NCBI RefSeq assembly: GCF_025151215.1
Contig: NZ_CP102286.1
Coordinates: forward strand, 1,488,001 to 1,552,000
Direction of reading: 5' to 3'
Length of the DNA stretch: 64,000 nucleotides
Source of the DNA: Parabacteroides merdae ATCC 43184
GTDB taxonomy: Bacteria > Bacteroidota > Bacteroidia > Bacteroidales > Tannerellaceae
Shown: piece after piece, positions 32,241-41,866 of the stretch
Position numbering within the stretch: the first letter of the stretch is position 1
Layout: each line of letters starts with the position of its first letter
Notes under the pieces: generated by a model
The model's input: only the letters and a program-made list of their open reading frames with translations
What the model was told of the DNA's origin: nothing
The model's database searches: none
Position numbers and translations under genes: made by a program

Positions 32241-33935
32241 ATGAAAAAAACAATCTCACTTCTCCTGTTACTGTCTGTCATCTTCATGCCGGTAAAGGCA
32301 CAAGATGTAGAAAACGTAAAGCCGGTGAAGAATGTCATTCTTCTAATCCCGGACGGGACATCACTGGCTACAGTCTCTATGGCGCGTTGGCTGCAATGGT
32401 ATACCAACCCCGACAAACCGAAATTGAACATCGACCCGTATCTCTGCGGAACAGTCCGCACGCATTCTTCGAATGCCCCGATCGGCGACTCGGCTCCTAC
32501 GACTTCCTGCTACATGACAGGACAACCCAGCCGTACAGGCTACGTTTCCACCTACCCGGAGAACGACGGTGACAACGATATCTACCCGACCGATCCGGCA
32601 CGCGCTTTCCAACCGCTGACAACCGTCCTGGAAGCTGCCAAAATAAAACAGGGCAAATCAACGGGACTGGTTTTCACCTGCGAATTCCCGCATGCAACAC
32701 CGGCCGACTGCTCCGCCCACAGCTACAACCGTGGCAAATATGAATGGATCGCTCCGCAGATGGCTCACAACGACCTGAACGTCGTGATCGGTGGCGGCGC
32801 CAGCCTGCTTCCCGAAGAGAGCGAAGCCTACCTGAAAGGTAACGGATACGGTATTTTCAAGAATGACATCGACGGTATGCGTAATTACAAAGGCAACAAT
32901 ATGTGGGCTTTGTTCGGAGATCGGGAAATGGCTTACGACATCGACCGAGATCCGAGCCAACAGCCATCCTTGGAAGAGATGACACGCAAGGCAATCGAAA
33001 AGTTATCCCAAAACCCGAACGGTTTCTTCCTAATGGTGGAAGGCAGCAAGGTCGACTGGGCTGCCCACGCGAACGATCCGGTCGGCATGGCCACGGATAT
33101 GTTGGCTTTCGACCGTGCTTGCGGTGCTGCCCTCGAATTTGCCCGTCAGAATGGCGAGACTGCCGTAGTGATCGTTCCCGATCATGGTAACAGCGGTATC
33201 AGTATCGGCCGTGCCGACTGTAAAGGTTACGATAAACTGAGCAAGGACCAGTTGTTTCATCAGCTTTCTTTGTATAAATTGACAGCCGAAGGCTTTGCCA
33301 AGAAAGTGAACAGTGTACCGAATTCCGAAGTGCAAAACGTCTTCCGGGAATATGCCGGCTTCGAACTGACACCTGAAGAACTGGATGCCTTGAACCATTG
33401 CAAGAATTACAAAAACAGCCCGATCCCGGAAAATGAACGCTCGATCGAAGGCAAAGGCTCTTTATACAGCAGTTCGCTGACGACTTTCATGTCCAAGCTG
33501 CTTACCTCCAGAACCTGTTTCGGTTTCACAACTGGCGGCCACACAGGCGAAGAGGTGTTCCTTGCAGCTTACCATCCCGACCGTACAAGCTTACCTCTCG
33601 GTATGCACACGAATATCGAACTGAATCATTATCTCTGTGCCCTGTTCGGCATGACACACGACACGCTGGAAGAACTGACAACCGGAAACTTCGCTCCTCA
33701 CACGGAAGTATTCAAAGATTTCAAATGTGAAATCGTTCCGGCTAAAGACGAGAAAGGTTCTCCTTCACTGGTCGTAAAAAACAAAAGGAAGCAGATCAAC
33801 ATCACGCCGTTCAGCAACATCGTGACGATCGGAAAGAAAGGCCGGGAAGAAATCCGCCTGAATTCGGTAATCGTATACGTTGACAAAAACAATACATTCT
33901 ACTTGCCGACCAAACTGGCAGAATATCTGCAATAA
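32241..33935 (+). CDS. alkaline phosphatase, secreted
   Basis: 564 residues. A signal peptide (TISLLLLLSVIFMPVKAQD) precedes the alkaline phosphatase fold. The metal Asp is in ILLIPDGTSLATV and the phosphorylated Ser is in GDSAPTTS (about residues 82-89). MVEGSKVDWAAHANDP supplies Glu/Asp/His ligands, VIVPDHGNSG another Asp-His pair and TGGHTGEEV the last His. It hydrolyses phosphomonoesters in the periplasm. It follows the peptidase gene closely, separated only by the heptamer array, and is followed by a strong hairpin. No pho-box was looked for beyond the immediate upstream, which is all repeat. Confidence 0.93.
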   Translation: MKKTISLLLLLSVIFMPVKAQDVENVKPVKNVILLIPDGTSLATVSMARWLQWYTNPDKPKLNIDPYLCGTVRTHSSNAPIGDSAPTTSCYMTGQPSRTGYVSTYPENDGDNDIYPTDPARAFQPLTTVLEAAKIKQGKSTGLVFTCEFPHATPADCSAHSYNRGKYEWIAPQMAHNDLNVVIGGGASLLPEESEAYLKGNGYGIFKNDIDGMRNYKGNNMWALFGDREMAYDIDRDPSQQPSLEEMTRKAIEKLSQNPNGFFLMVEGSKVDWAAHANDPVGMATDMLAFDRACGAALEFARQNGETAVVIVPDHGNSGISIGRADCKGYDKLSKDQLFHQLSLYKLTAEGFAKKVNSVPNSEVQNVFREYAGFELTPEELDALNHCKNYKNSPIPENERSIEGKGSLYSSSLTTFMSKLLTSRTCFGFTTGGHTGEEVFLAAYHPDRTSLPLGMHTNIELNHYLCALFGMTHDTLEELTTGNFAPHTEVFKDFKCEIVPAKDEKGSPSLVVKNKRKQINITPFSNIVTIGKKGREEIRLNSVIVYVDKNNTFYLPTKLAEYLQ

Positions 33936-33940
33936 AAATA

Positions 33941-33974
33941 GAGAAGAGGGTGGTGTGCACACCACCCCTCTCTC
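33941..33974. terminator. strong hairpin after alkaline phosphatase gene
   Basis: A nearly complete 34-base inverted repeat centred on GTGCAC, 5 bp after the stop. High GC for the region. Little U tract follows, so it may work as a rho-independent terminator only in part, or stabilise the mRNA. Confidence 0.75.
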
Positions 33975-34155
33975 GTGAAATTTATCTTCCCCATAAACCT
34001 GTCTTCCTCCTCCAAACGCCCTATTTACATAATACACGGCAATAAGTTATAGTTATTTGTTTTTTTTCAATCATTCTTTTCTTAAAATATCTATACTGTA
34101 TAAATATGGAAGATTTATATAGACATTCAGACAAATAAAACCGCTCTTTTTAAGG

Positions 34156-34163
34156 TACATTTG
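34156..34163 (+). promoter_or_regulatory. -7 box TACATTTG of the RND operon
   Basis: TAnnTTTG match ending 11 bp before the adaptor ATG at 34175, so the 5' leader would be very short. Confidence 0.5.
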
Positions 34164-34174
34164 CGTCATTTTTA

Positions 34175-35296
34175 ATGAATAAAACGAATATGACAAGAGC
34201 AAATGCAAAATGGATACGGCTGATGGCAGTTATCGGCTGTACGACTATGTGGATGGCATCCTGCAAACATGCACCGGATGCACAGATGAAAGCATCTTAC
34301 GCGACGATGAAAGTTTCTACGGCAAACAAAGAGCTGACAACCCCTTATTCGGCCACGATCCGCGGTCGCCAGGATATAGACATTTATCCGCAAGTATCGG
34401 GAACGATCGAAAGGCTTTGTGTAACCGAAGGAGAGGTCGTACGGAAAGGACAATTACTTTTTGTTATAGACCAAGTTCCTTACAAAGCTGCTTTAAAGAC
34501 AGCCCAGGCAAATGTGGAAGTGGCAAAAGCAGCTTTAGCTACAGCCGAACTGAACTACAACAGTACTAAAGAATTATTTGCGAAAAAAGTCGTTTCCGCT
34601 TTCAACCTGAAAACAAGCGAAAACAGCTATCTGACGGCCAAAGCACAACTGGCGCAGGCGGAAGCACAAGAAGTGAACGCCCGCAACAACCTGTCTTATA
34701 CGGAAGTCAAAAGTCCGTCCGACGGAGTTGTCGGTATGTTGCCTTACCGCGCCGGAGCATTGGTCAGCGCCAGTATTCCCCAACCGTTGACAACTGTTTC
34801 CGACAATTCGAACATGTATGTTTACTTCTCCATGACCGAAAATCAATTACTGGCTATGAGCCGCCAGTACAAAAGCATGGACGAAGCGTTGAAAAACATG
34901 CCGGAAGTGTCGTTGAAACTGAATGACCAGTCTATTTACGAACAAAAAGGAAAGATCGAATCGATTAGCGGAGTGATCGATCGGAAGACCGGGACAGTCG
35001 GCGTACGTGCCGTATTCCCCAACGAATCCCGCCTACTTCATAGCGGAGCCTCCGGCAATGTGCTCATACCGCAAACTTATAAAGACTGTATCGTAATTCC
35101 TCAAGGTGCAACAGTCCGTTTGCAGGACAAGACGCTTGTCTATAAAGTGGTGGATGGGAAAGCTGTTTCCACATTGATTACTGTAGCTGAAATCAACGAC
35201 GGTCGCGAATATATCGTACTTGACGGATTGAAGGTTGGCGAAGAAATCGTATCCGAAGGAGCCGGGTTAGTACGCGAAGGAACGCAAGTTAAATAA
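34175..35296 (+). CDS. RND efflux periplasmic adaptor lipoprotein
   Basis: 373 residues. An N-terminal lipoprotein signal ends near MASCKHAPD. The order is that of MexA/AcrA: beta-barrel and lipoyl half (IDIYPQVSGTIERLCVTEGEVVRKGQLLFVID), alpha-hairpin (ANVEVAKAALATAELNYNSTKELFAKKVVS), second lipoyl half (SPSDGVVGMLPYRAGALVS) and membrane-proximal domain (VVDGKAVSTLITV). It links the inner-membrane pump to the outer-membrane channel. First gene of a three-gene operon with only 11 bp to the pump gene. No regulator gene lies next to it. Confidence 0.93.
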   Translation: MNKTNMTRANAKWIRLMAVIGCTTMWMASCKHAPDAQMKASYATMKVSTANKELTTPYSATIRGRQDIDIYPQVSGTIERLCVTEGEVVRKGQLLFVIDQVPYKAALKTAQANVEVAKAALATAELNYNSTKELFAKKVVSAFNLKTSENSYLTAKAQLAQAEAQEVNARNNLSYTEVKSPSDGVVGMLPYRAGALVSASIPQPLTTVSDNSNMYVYFSMTENQLLAMSRQYKSMDEALKNMPEVSLKLNDQSIYEQKGKIESISGVIDRKTGTVGVRAVFPNESRLLHSGASGNVLIPQTYKDCIVIPQGATVRLQDKTLVYKVVDGKAVSTLITVAEINDGREYIVLDGLKVGEEIVSEGAGLVREGTQVK

Positions 35297-35307
35297 AGGA
35301 TCGAAGT

Positions 35308-38300
35308 ATGAAAGGAAATATATTTATCAAACGGCCTGTTATGGCCATCTCCATCTCCATTCTTATTTTGGCGATCGGACTAATTTCGCTCTTTACCTTG
35401 CCGGTCGAGCAATATCCTGACATTGCGCCGCCTACGGTTCACGTATCGGCAACCTATACCGGAGCGGATGCCAATGCGGTGATGAACAGTGTTATCATGC
35501 CACTGGAAGAAAGCATCAATGGTGTAGAAAACATGATGTACATGACTTCAACAGCAACCAATGCCGGTTCGGCAACGATCGAGGTATATTTCAAACAAGG
35601 GACAAACCCCGATATGGCAGCCGTCAACGTACAGAATCGTGTAACGAAGGCACAGGGTTTATTGCCTGCTGAAGTAACCCGTATCGGTGTCAGCACTCAA
35701 AAACGACAGACCAGCTTCCTGCAGATCGACGCACTTGTCAGCACTGACGGACGATTTGACAAGACCTTTCTCGGAAACTACCTCGACATCAACGTCATCC
35801 CACGTATCAAACGTATCGAAGGCGTAGGTGACGTAATGGAGTTGGGTGATACCTATAGTATGCGTATCTGGCTGAACCCCGAACGAATGGCCCAATACGG
35901 CTTGGTTCCATCGGATGTGACTGCTGTATTAGGAGAACAGAATATCGAGGCTCCGACCGGTTCGCTGGGTGAAAACTCGAAAAACGTTTTCCAATATACG
36001 ATGAAATATCGTGGACGCTTGAAGAGCGTAGAAGAATTCCAGAATATCGTCGTCCGTGCTCAGGAAGACGGTTCTGTCTTACGCCTGAAAGATGTCGCTA
36101 AGGTTGAGTTGGGAACATTGAGTTACGGTTTCGACAGCCAAATGGACGGCAAACCAGCCGTGACATTCATGATTTACCAGGTAGCCGGTTCCAATGCTAC
36201 GGAAGTCAACGAACGTATTGCCGCCGAATTGGAAAAGATGAAAGAAGAATTGCCTACAGGTATGGAATTCATCACGATGATGAGCTCCAACGACTTCTTA
36301 TTTGCTTCTATTTATAATGTAGTCGAAACACTGATCGTGGCGATCATCCTCGTAATCCTCGTGGTGTATTTCTTCCTGCAAGACTTCAAGAGTACCTTGA
36401 TCCCGTCTATTTCAATCATCGTTTCGTTGATCGGTACATTCGCCTGTCTGACCGCAGCCGGATTCACGATCAACATTCTGACCCTGTTTGCCCTGGTGCT
36501 TGCCATCGGTACGGTAGTGGATGACGCGATCGTAGTGGTAGAAGCCGTACAGGCGAAATTCGATGCGGGTTACACCTCGTCCTATCAAGCAACGAAAGAT
36601 GCGATGGGTGACGTGACGATGGCCGTTATCTCTTGTACCTGTGTGTTCATGGCCGTGTTCATACCGGTAACTTTCATGGGCGGTACTTCTGGTATTTTCT
36701 ACACACAATTCGGTGTGACGATGGCAACCTCCGTAGGTCTTTCCATGATCTGTGCATTGACGCTCTGCCCCGCCTTGTGTGCTATGATGATGCGCCCGAG
36801 CGATGGAAACAAGAGTGCCAAAAGTTTCAACGGACGTGTACGTGCAGCCTACAATGCCTCTTTCAATGCCGTGTTGGGCAAATACAAAAAAGGCGTCATG
36901 TTCTTTATTCACCACCGCTGGATGGTATGGGCCGGAACGATCGCATCCATTATTCTGCTGGGATGGCTTATCAGCAATACCAAAACAGGTCTTGTCCCGC
37001 AAGAAGACCAAGGGACCATCATGGCAAACGTGGCCATTGCTCCGGGTAGCACATTGGAAGAAACGGGCAAGGTGCTGGACAAAGTAGAGAATATCCTGAA
37101 GAACACGCCCGAAGTAGAACACTACGCCCGCGTAGCTGGCTACGGCTTCCTGGCTGGTCAAGGTACTTCCTACGGTATGGCAATCATCCGTTTGAAAAAC
37201 TGGGATGAAAGAAAAGGGGCCGAACATGTTTCCGACGCAGTAGTAGCCCGCCTAAACGCACAATTCGCCCAAATCAAAGAAGCGCAGATATTCTGCTTCC
37301 AGCCGGGTATGATTCCGGGCTACGGTCTGGGTAACTCTATCGAGTTGAACTTGCAGGACCGTACAGGTGGAGATATGAGCACTTTCTACGGCAACGCCAT
37401 GCAGTATATCGGAGCTTTAAACCAGCGCCCAGAAGTTGCAATGGCTTATACTTCTTATGCAATGAACTTCCCGCAGATATCGGTCGATGTGGATGCAGCC
37501 AAATGTAAACGGGCAGGCATTTCACCTTCGATGGTTCTCGACGTATTGGGTAGCTATTGTGGTGGTGCATACGTTTCCAACTACAACCAATTCGGGAAAG
37601 TATACCGTGTGATGTCACAAGCCTCACCTGAATATCGTCTTGACGAACAAGCCCTGAACAACATGTTCGTCCGCAACGGGACGGAAATGGCTCCGCTCAG
37701 CCAGTTCGTAACCCTGAAACGGGTACTCGGACCTGAAGTATCCAATCGTTTCAACCTCTTTAGCTGTATCACGGTCAATGTGAACCCGGCACCGGGATAT
37801 TCCACGGGTGAAGTACAACAGGCCATCGAGGAAGTGGCTGCCCAAATGCTGCCGACAGGATACGGGTACGAATATGGCGGTATGGCACGTGAAGAGGCCA
37901 ATACGGGAGGCTCGCAGACACTCTTTATCTATGCGGTCTGTATCTTGCTTATCTACTTGATTCTGGCTTGTCTGTACGAAAGTTTTCTTGTGCCCTGGGC
38001 CGTTATCCTGTCTGTTCCGTTCGGTTTGATGGGTTCATTCCTGTTTGCCAAACTGTTTGGATTGGAAAATAACATCTACTTGCAGACCGGTGTAATCATG
38101 TTGATCGGACTTTTGGCCAAGACGGCAATTTTGATTACTGAGTTCGCCATCGAACGCCGTCGTAAAGGGATGGGGATCGTCGAATCGGCTTATTCGGCCG
38201 CACAAGCCCGTTTACGTCCGATTTTGATGACCGTACTTACGATGATCTTCGGTATGCTTCCGCTTATGTTCGCATCCGGAGCCGGAGCCAACGGTAACAG

Positions 38301-38502
38301 TTCATTAGGAACAGGTGTTGTCGGCGGTATGGCGGTCGGGACATTGGCATTACTGTTCGTCGTGCCGGTATTCTACATCATTTTCGAATACATGCAAGAA
38401 AAAATCCGTCCGCCGATGGAAGTTGAAACCGATATGCAAGTTGCGTTGGAAAAGCAAAAGAGCCAAACCGAACGTGACGGTTTAAACAATGAAAATAAAT
38501 AA
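35308..38502 (+). CDS. RND multidrug efflux permease (AcrB/MexB type)
   Basis: 1064 residues, full length, twelve membrane helices in two repeats with large periplasmic loops. It starts MKGNIFIKRPVMAISISILI and has LPVEQYPDIAPPTVHVSATY, the usual HAE1 opening. The proton-relay Asp pair is in AIGTVVDDAIVVVEAV (helix 4) and a Lys in helix 10 lies in IGLLAKTAILI. The pump moves hydrophobic compounds, dyes, bile salts or antibiotics from periplasm and inner membrane to outside. Spacing of 11 bp before and 3 bp after shows an operon with adaptor and outer-membrane channel. Confidence 0.95.
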   Translation: MKGNIFIKRPVMAISISILILAIGLISLFTLPVEQYPDIAPPTVHVSATYTGADANAVMNSVIMPLEESINGVENMMYMTSTATNAGSATIEVYFKQGTNPDMAAVNVQNRVTKAQGLLPAEVTRIGVSTQKRQTSFLQIDALVSTDGRFDKTFLGNYLDINVIPRIKRIEGVGDVMELGDTYSMRIWLNPERMAQYGLVPSDVTAVLGEQNIEAPTGSLGENSKNVFQYTMKYRGRLKSVEEFQNIVVRAQEDGSVLRLKDVAKVELGTLSYGFDSQMDGKPAVTFMIYQVAGSNATEVNERIAAELEKMKEELPTGMEFITMMSSNDFLFASIYNVVETLIVAIILVILVVYFFLQDFKSTLIPSISIIVSLIGTFACLTAAGFTINILTLFALVLAIGTVVDDAIVVVEAVQAKFDAGYTSSYQATKDAMGDVTMAVISCTCVFMAVFIPVTFMGGTSGIFYTQFGVTMATSVGLSMICALTLCPALCAMMMRPSDGNKSAKSFNGRVRAAYNASFNAVLGKYKKGVMFFIHHRWMVWAGTIASIILLGWLISNTKTGLVPQEDQGTIMANVAIAPGSTLEETGKVLDKVENILKNTPEVEHYARVAGYGFLAGQGTSYGMAIIRLKNWDERKGAEHVSDAVVARLNAQFAQIKEAQIFCFQPGMIPGYGLGNSIELNLQDRTGGDMSTFYGNAMQYIGALNQRPEVAMAYTSYAMNFPQISVDVDAAKCKRAGISPSMVLDVLGSYCGGAYVSNYNQFGKVYRVMSQASPEYRLDEQALNNMFVRNGTEMAPLSQFVTLKRVLGPEVSNRFNLFSCITVNVNPAPGYSTGEVQQAIEEVAAQMLPTGYGYEYGGMAREEANTGGSQTLFIYAVCILLIYLILACLYESFLVPWAVILSVPFGLMGSFLFAKLFGLENNIYLQTGVIMLIGLLAKTAILITEFAIERRRKGMGIVESAYSAAQARLRPILMTVLTMIFGMLPLMFASGAGANGNSSLGTGVVGGMAVGTLALLFVVPVFYIIFEYMQEKIRPPMEVETDMQVALEKQKSQTERDGLNNENK

Positions 38503-38505
38503 GGT

Positions 38506-39867
38506 ATGAAGAAAATAATCGTATTAACAACCGCAACCGCCCTGTTGAGCAGTTGCGGCATATACACCAAATATCAACCGGCCGAGACGACTCCGGACAA
38601 CCTGTACGGAGAAGAGGTGGCTGTCGATGATACGACCAACTTCGGTAATGTGAACTGGCGGGAACTTTTTACGGACCCGCAGTTACAGGCTCTTATCGAA
38701 CAAGGGTTACAAAACAACACCGATCTCCGGTCCGCCCAATTGCAGATCGAGGAAGCGGAAGCGGCGTTAATGTCGGCAAAACTTGCTTTCCTTCCTTCGT
38801 TCGCACTTTCCCCGCAAGGAACGATCAGCAGTTTCGACGGTGGGAAAGCGACAAAGACATACACGCTGCCAGTCACAGCCAGTTGGGAACTGGACATCTT
38901 CGGACGTCTGCGCAATGCCAAGCAACAGGCCAAAGCACTGTATGCCCAAAGCAAGGACTACCAGCAGGCTGTGCGTACCCAGTTGATCGCCGGGATCGCC
39001 AACGTATACTATACATTGTTGATGTTAGATGAACAGTTAGCCATTTCGCAACAGACAGAAGAAGCCTGGAAAGAGACGGTGGCTTCTACCCGTGCATTGA
39101 TGGATGCCGGATTAGCTAACGAGGCGGCCACTTCCCAAATGGAAGCGGCTTACTACAGCGTACAGACTTCCATTCTTGACTTGAAAGAGCAGATCAACCA
39201 AGTCGAAAATAGTCTCGCCCTATTGCTCGCTGAGACACCGCGCCGCTACGAACGTGGAAAGCTGGCCGACCAGCGGCTCCCGGAAGACGTAGCAGTCGGC
39301 GTACCGATGCAAATGTTATCGAACCGTCCCGATGTACGTGCTGCCGAACGTTCGCTGGAACAAGCATTTTACGCGACCAACCAGGCTCGTGCCGCTTTCT
39401 ATCCTTCCATCGTACTGAGTGGAAGTGCCGGATGGACCAACTCGGCAGGGAGTATGATCGTCAATCCAGGCAAATTCCTGGCTTCGGCAGTCGGCTCACT
39501 CACACAACCGTTGTTCAATAAAGGACAGATCATGGCCCAATACCGCATCGCCAAAGCACAGCAGGAAGAAGCAAGCCTGTCTTTCCAGCAAGCCTTGCTG
39601 AATGCCGGCAGCGAAGTCAACGACGCTTTAGTCGCCTGCCAGACAAGCAAGGCCAAGACCCTTTTGTTCGAAAAGCAAATCCAATCCTTGGAAAAAGCAT
39701 TGGAAAGCACCTCGTTGCTGATGGAACATGGTACGACGACCTATCTGGAAGTGCTGACCGCCCGCCAGTCCTTGTTGAGTGCACAGCTGTCACAAACAGC
39801 TAACCGGTTCACCGAGATACAAAGCGTGATCAACCTTTATCAAGCTTTAGGCGGCGGTAGAGAATAA
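38506..39867 (+). CDS. outer-membrane efflux channel lipoprotein (OprM/TolC family)
   Basis: 453 residues. Lipobox ATALLSSCG at residues 10-18, then two repeats of long alpha-hairpins and beta strands: NVNWRELFTDPQLQALIEQGLQNNTDLR opens repeat one and MLSNRPDVRAAERSLEQAFYATNQARAAFYPSI repeat two. The family trimer forms the channel through the outer membrane. The gene begins 3 bp after the pump stop. It is followed by a typical terminator at 39931-39980. The phage integration zone begins after that. Confidence 0.94.
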   Translation: MKKIIVLTTATALLSSCGIYTKYQPAETTPDNLYGEEVAVDDTTNFGNVNWRELFTDPQLQALIEQGLQNNTDLRSAQLQIEEAEAALMSAKLAFLPSFALSPQGTISSFDGGKATKTYTLPVTASWELDIFGRLRNAKQQAKALYAQSKDYQQAVRTQLIAGIANVYYTLLMLDEQLAISQQTEEAWKETVASTRALMDAGLANEAATSQMEAAYYSVQTSILDLKEQINQVENSLALLLAETPRRYERGKLADQRLPEDVAVGVPMQMLSNRPDVRAAERSLEQAFYATNQARAAFYPSIVLSGSAGWTNSAGSMIVNPGKFLASAVGSLTQPLFNKGQIMAQYRIAKAQQEEASLSFQQALLNAGSEVNDALVACQTSKAKTLLFEKQIQSLEKALESTSLLMEHGTTTYLEVLTARQSLLSAQLSQTANRFTEIQSVINLYQALGGGRE

Positions 39868-39930
39868 GAAAACATTTTTTATCCATAAAAGCCAAAAACC
39901 TTCTAAACCGGACCTTTTACCTATTCCATA

Positions 39931-39980
39931 GGACCTGTTTCAGAAAAAGTATCCAAACTTCAACGAAACAGGTCCTTTTT
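39931..39980 (+). terminator. terminator of RND operon
   Basis: GGACCTGTTTC (39931-39941) pairs with GAAACAGGTCC (39965-39975) and is followed by a run of T. Typical rho-independent terminator. Confidence 0.9.
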
Positions 39981-40030
39981 TATCAAATGAAAAATAAGCG
40001 GAGCCATGACATTGTCTATTCATTTTTTTA

Positions 40031-40038
40031 TACTTTTG
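40031..40038 (+). promoter_or_regulatory. -7 box TACTTTTG, distal
   Basis: TAnnTTTG match with TTG at 40012-40014 upstream. May be a host promoter cut off from its gene by the prophage, or an integrase promoter. Confidence 0.35.
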
Positions 40039-40227
40039 TGGGCATAAGACAGAATATACACAACAATGAAAAGTAAAAGTTATTGTTCAATTATTAGCTA
40101 ATACACCGTATTTTCACGTGAACAAAATATCAATAATTTACTAATAACCAAACATTTAATTATACAATTAAAATCTTTCAGCTAATTAAATAATCCAAAC
40201 ACGTACATATAAAATATCTTTTTGACG

Positions 40228-40235
40228 TACTTTTG
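40228..40235 (+). promoter_or_regulatory. -7 box TACTTTTG, integrase
   Basis: TAnnTTTG match 39 bp before the integrase ATG at 40275. Confidence 0.45.
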
Positions 40236-40274
40236 TGTACTATTTTTTTTACAAATGTTTTACAGCGCACGATT

Positions 40275-41582
40275 ATGGCTACATTCAAATTTTTGGTACT
40301 CCCGCATCAACGGAAAGAAGATGGTACATATAACGTAAAAATCCGTATTACACAGAAAGGCAAGTCCAAATACATCAAGACCAGCCACAATGTATCAGCT
40401 TCAGATATTATAAAAAAGAAAGACAACGGAAAAGAAAAAATCAAGATCAAGAATCAAGCCGTAATCGACCTAATGGAAGAGATGATATTAGGATTTAAGA
40501 AAAAATTGACATCCGCAGGTGTTGAAGCAGAACACTGGGATGTTGATCGAATTGTGGAGTACTTGACTACAGAGGAAAAGAATTTCAGTCTGAATTTCAT
40601 TTCCTATGGACGAAAAATAGCGGATGATCTTGAGCAAGATGGAAGGTTGGGTACGGCAAAGAACTATCGGATAGCCATAAATGCGCTTGTCAGGTTTATC
40701 GGAAAAGAAGAACTCGACATAAACCTTATTACAGCATCTTTTATGAGGGCGTTTGAGAAGTTTCTGAAAAACGAACCTTCTTTTAAGGGGTGTCGCGATG
40801 GTGGATCAAAACCTACTGATAAGCCTAAAGGTAAACGGAGCATATCTCTTTACACATCACAAATCAAAACACTACACAACCTCGCTAAAAATGAATATAA
40901 TGACGAGGACAGAGGAATCATACGCATCCCATTTTCCCCGTTCTCAAAATACAAAATCGCACCAGTTCCCAAAAGTGAGCATCGAACATTGTCTATAGAC
41001 CAAGTGCAGCAAATAATAGATCTTCCGTATAAACAAAATGCTCGCAATGGAGGTCAGCCTGTTTTCAATTTAGCGAAAGACCTATTTATCTTATCATTTG
41101 CGATGATGGGCATGAATAGTGCTGATTTCTATAATGCTCCTACCGCCGAAAACGAAATTATTACCTATCAAAGGACTAAGACACGCACAAGGCGTGAAGA
41201 TAAGGCAGAAATGAAGGTCAGGATTGAACCGGAAATAAAAAGCCTGTTTGAGAAATACTCCGACCCATCTGGAGAGAAAGTCTTTATTTTTCATAAGTGG
41301 TATAGAAGTTCAGAGAATTTCAATAAATCAATAAATAAAGGATTAGATGAGATAGGAAAAATAATAGAGGTTCCAGATCTGAATTATTATTATGCCCGCC
41401 ATACGATGGCAACGTTAGCAGCAAATAAGGCTGGAATTGATATTGCCAGAGTTGATGAAATGCTAAACCACTCCGATTCAACTTTAAAGCTGGCTCGTGT
41501 GTATATCGAACGGGACTACAGTGTGCTTTGGGAAGCCAACAGGAAGTTGTTATCCTTGTTTAAATGGGATGGCCTAAAATAA
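40275..41582 (+). CDS. tyrosine recombinase (phage integrase)
   Basis: 435 residues from the ATG at 40275 (MATFKFLVLPHQRKEDG). A start at 40233 is possible but lies within the promoter region. It has the Bacteroidetes arm-type N-terminus, a SAM-like core-binding domain around 90-190, and a catalytic domain with LSFAMMGMNSADFYN, YYARHTMATLA (Arg-His), LNHSDSTLKLARVYIERD (His and catalytic Tyr). It carries out site-specific integration and excision. Its end overlaps a small gene by 19 bp. It is the only plus-strand phage gene besides that one. Confidence 0.93.
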   Translation: MATFKFLVLPHQRKEDGTYNVKIRITQKGKSKYIKTSHNVSASDIIKKKDNGKEKIKIKNQAVIDLMEEMILGFKKKLTSAGVEAEHWDVDRIVEYLTTEEKNFSLNFISYGRKIADDLEQDGRLGTAKNYRIAINALVRFIGKEELDINLITASFMRAFEKFLKNEPSFKGCRDGGSKPTDKPKGKRSISLYTSQIKTLHNLAKNEYNDEDRGIIRIPFSPFSKYKIAPVPKSEHRTLSIDQVQQIIDLPYKQNARNGGQPVFNLAKDLFILSFAMMGMNSADFYNAPTAENEIITYQRTKTRTRREDKAEMKVRIEPEIKSLFEKYSDPSGEKVFIFHKWYRSSENFNKSINKGLDEIGKIIEVPDLNYYYARHTMATLAANKAGIDIARVDEMLNHSDSTLKLARVYIERDYSVLWEANRKLLSLFKWDGLK

Positions 41583-41761
41583 ATCAGATCGATCAATTAG
41601 GCTTATCCGAAAAAGCTAAACGTATCTTTGCTTGGAAATTTTTTGCAGGAGAGTCTTTTGCTGATTGGCCGGGAGCAGAAAACAGGAAAGAACTATATGA
41701 GGTTTACCAAAAAGTTTTTAATGCTATCCTCGATCAAAAGAAAGGAATGTTACTGTTTTAA
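41564..41761 (+). CDS. small protein overlapping integrase end
   Basis: 65 residues, MGWPKINQIDQLGLSEKAKRIF onward. It overlaps the integrase by 19 bp in another frame and is followed by a terminator 30 bp later. Charged, helical, with a Trp/Phe-rich centre (IFAWKFFAGESFADWPG); no family recognised. Overlap with an integrase end suggests an excisionase-like or accessory role, but it has no clear DNA-binding motif. Confidence 0.55.
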   Translation: MGWPKINQIDQLGLSEKAKRIFAWKFFAGESFADWPGAENRKELYEVYQKVFNAILDQKKGMLLF

Positions 41762-41791
41762 ATGGCATTGATTATCAACATATAAGACAAT

Positions 41792-41836
41792 AAAACTTTA
41801 AGATTCAAATATAAAATCTGGATCTTAAAGTTTTTT
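41792..41836 (+). terminator. terminator after integrase operon
   Basis: AAACTTTAAGAT (41794-41805) pairs with a matching arm at 41821-41833 across a loop and is followed by six T. It probably also serves the converging minus-strand gene. Confidence 0.8.
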
Positions 41837-41866
41837 ATTGATACAAAATTGCAAAAAAATTTCATT

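Larger units (their letters stand above)
39981..40274. other. host-phage junction zone, no gene
   Basis: Non-coding AT-rich stretch between the RND terminator and the integrase. It holds two TACTTTTG boxes (40031-40038 and 40228-40235) in near-identical surroundings (TACTTTTGTGG and TACTTTTGTGT). The left attachment site should lie in this zone but cannot be fixed without the other end of the prophage. Confidence 0.5.

Noticed and set aside
39981-40274. left attachment site of the prophage
   Set aside because: No tRNA target is present and the other end is outside the window, so no direct repeat can be defined.
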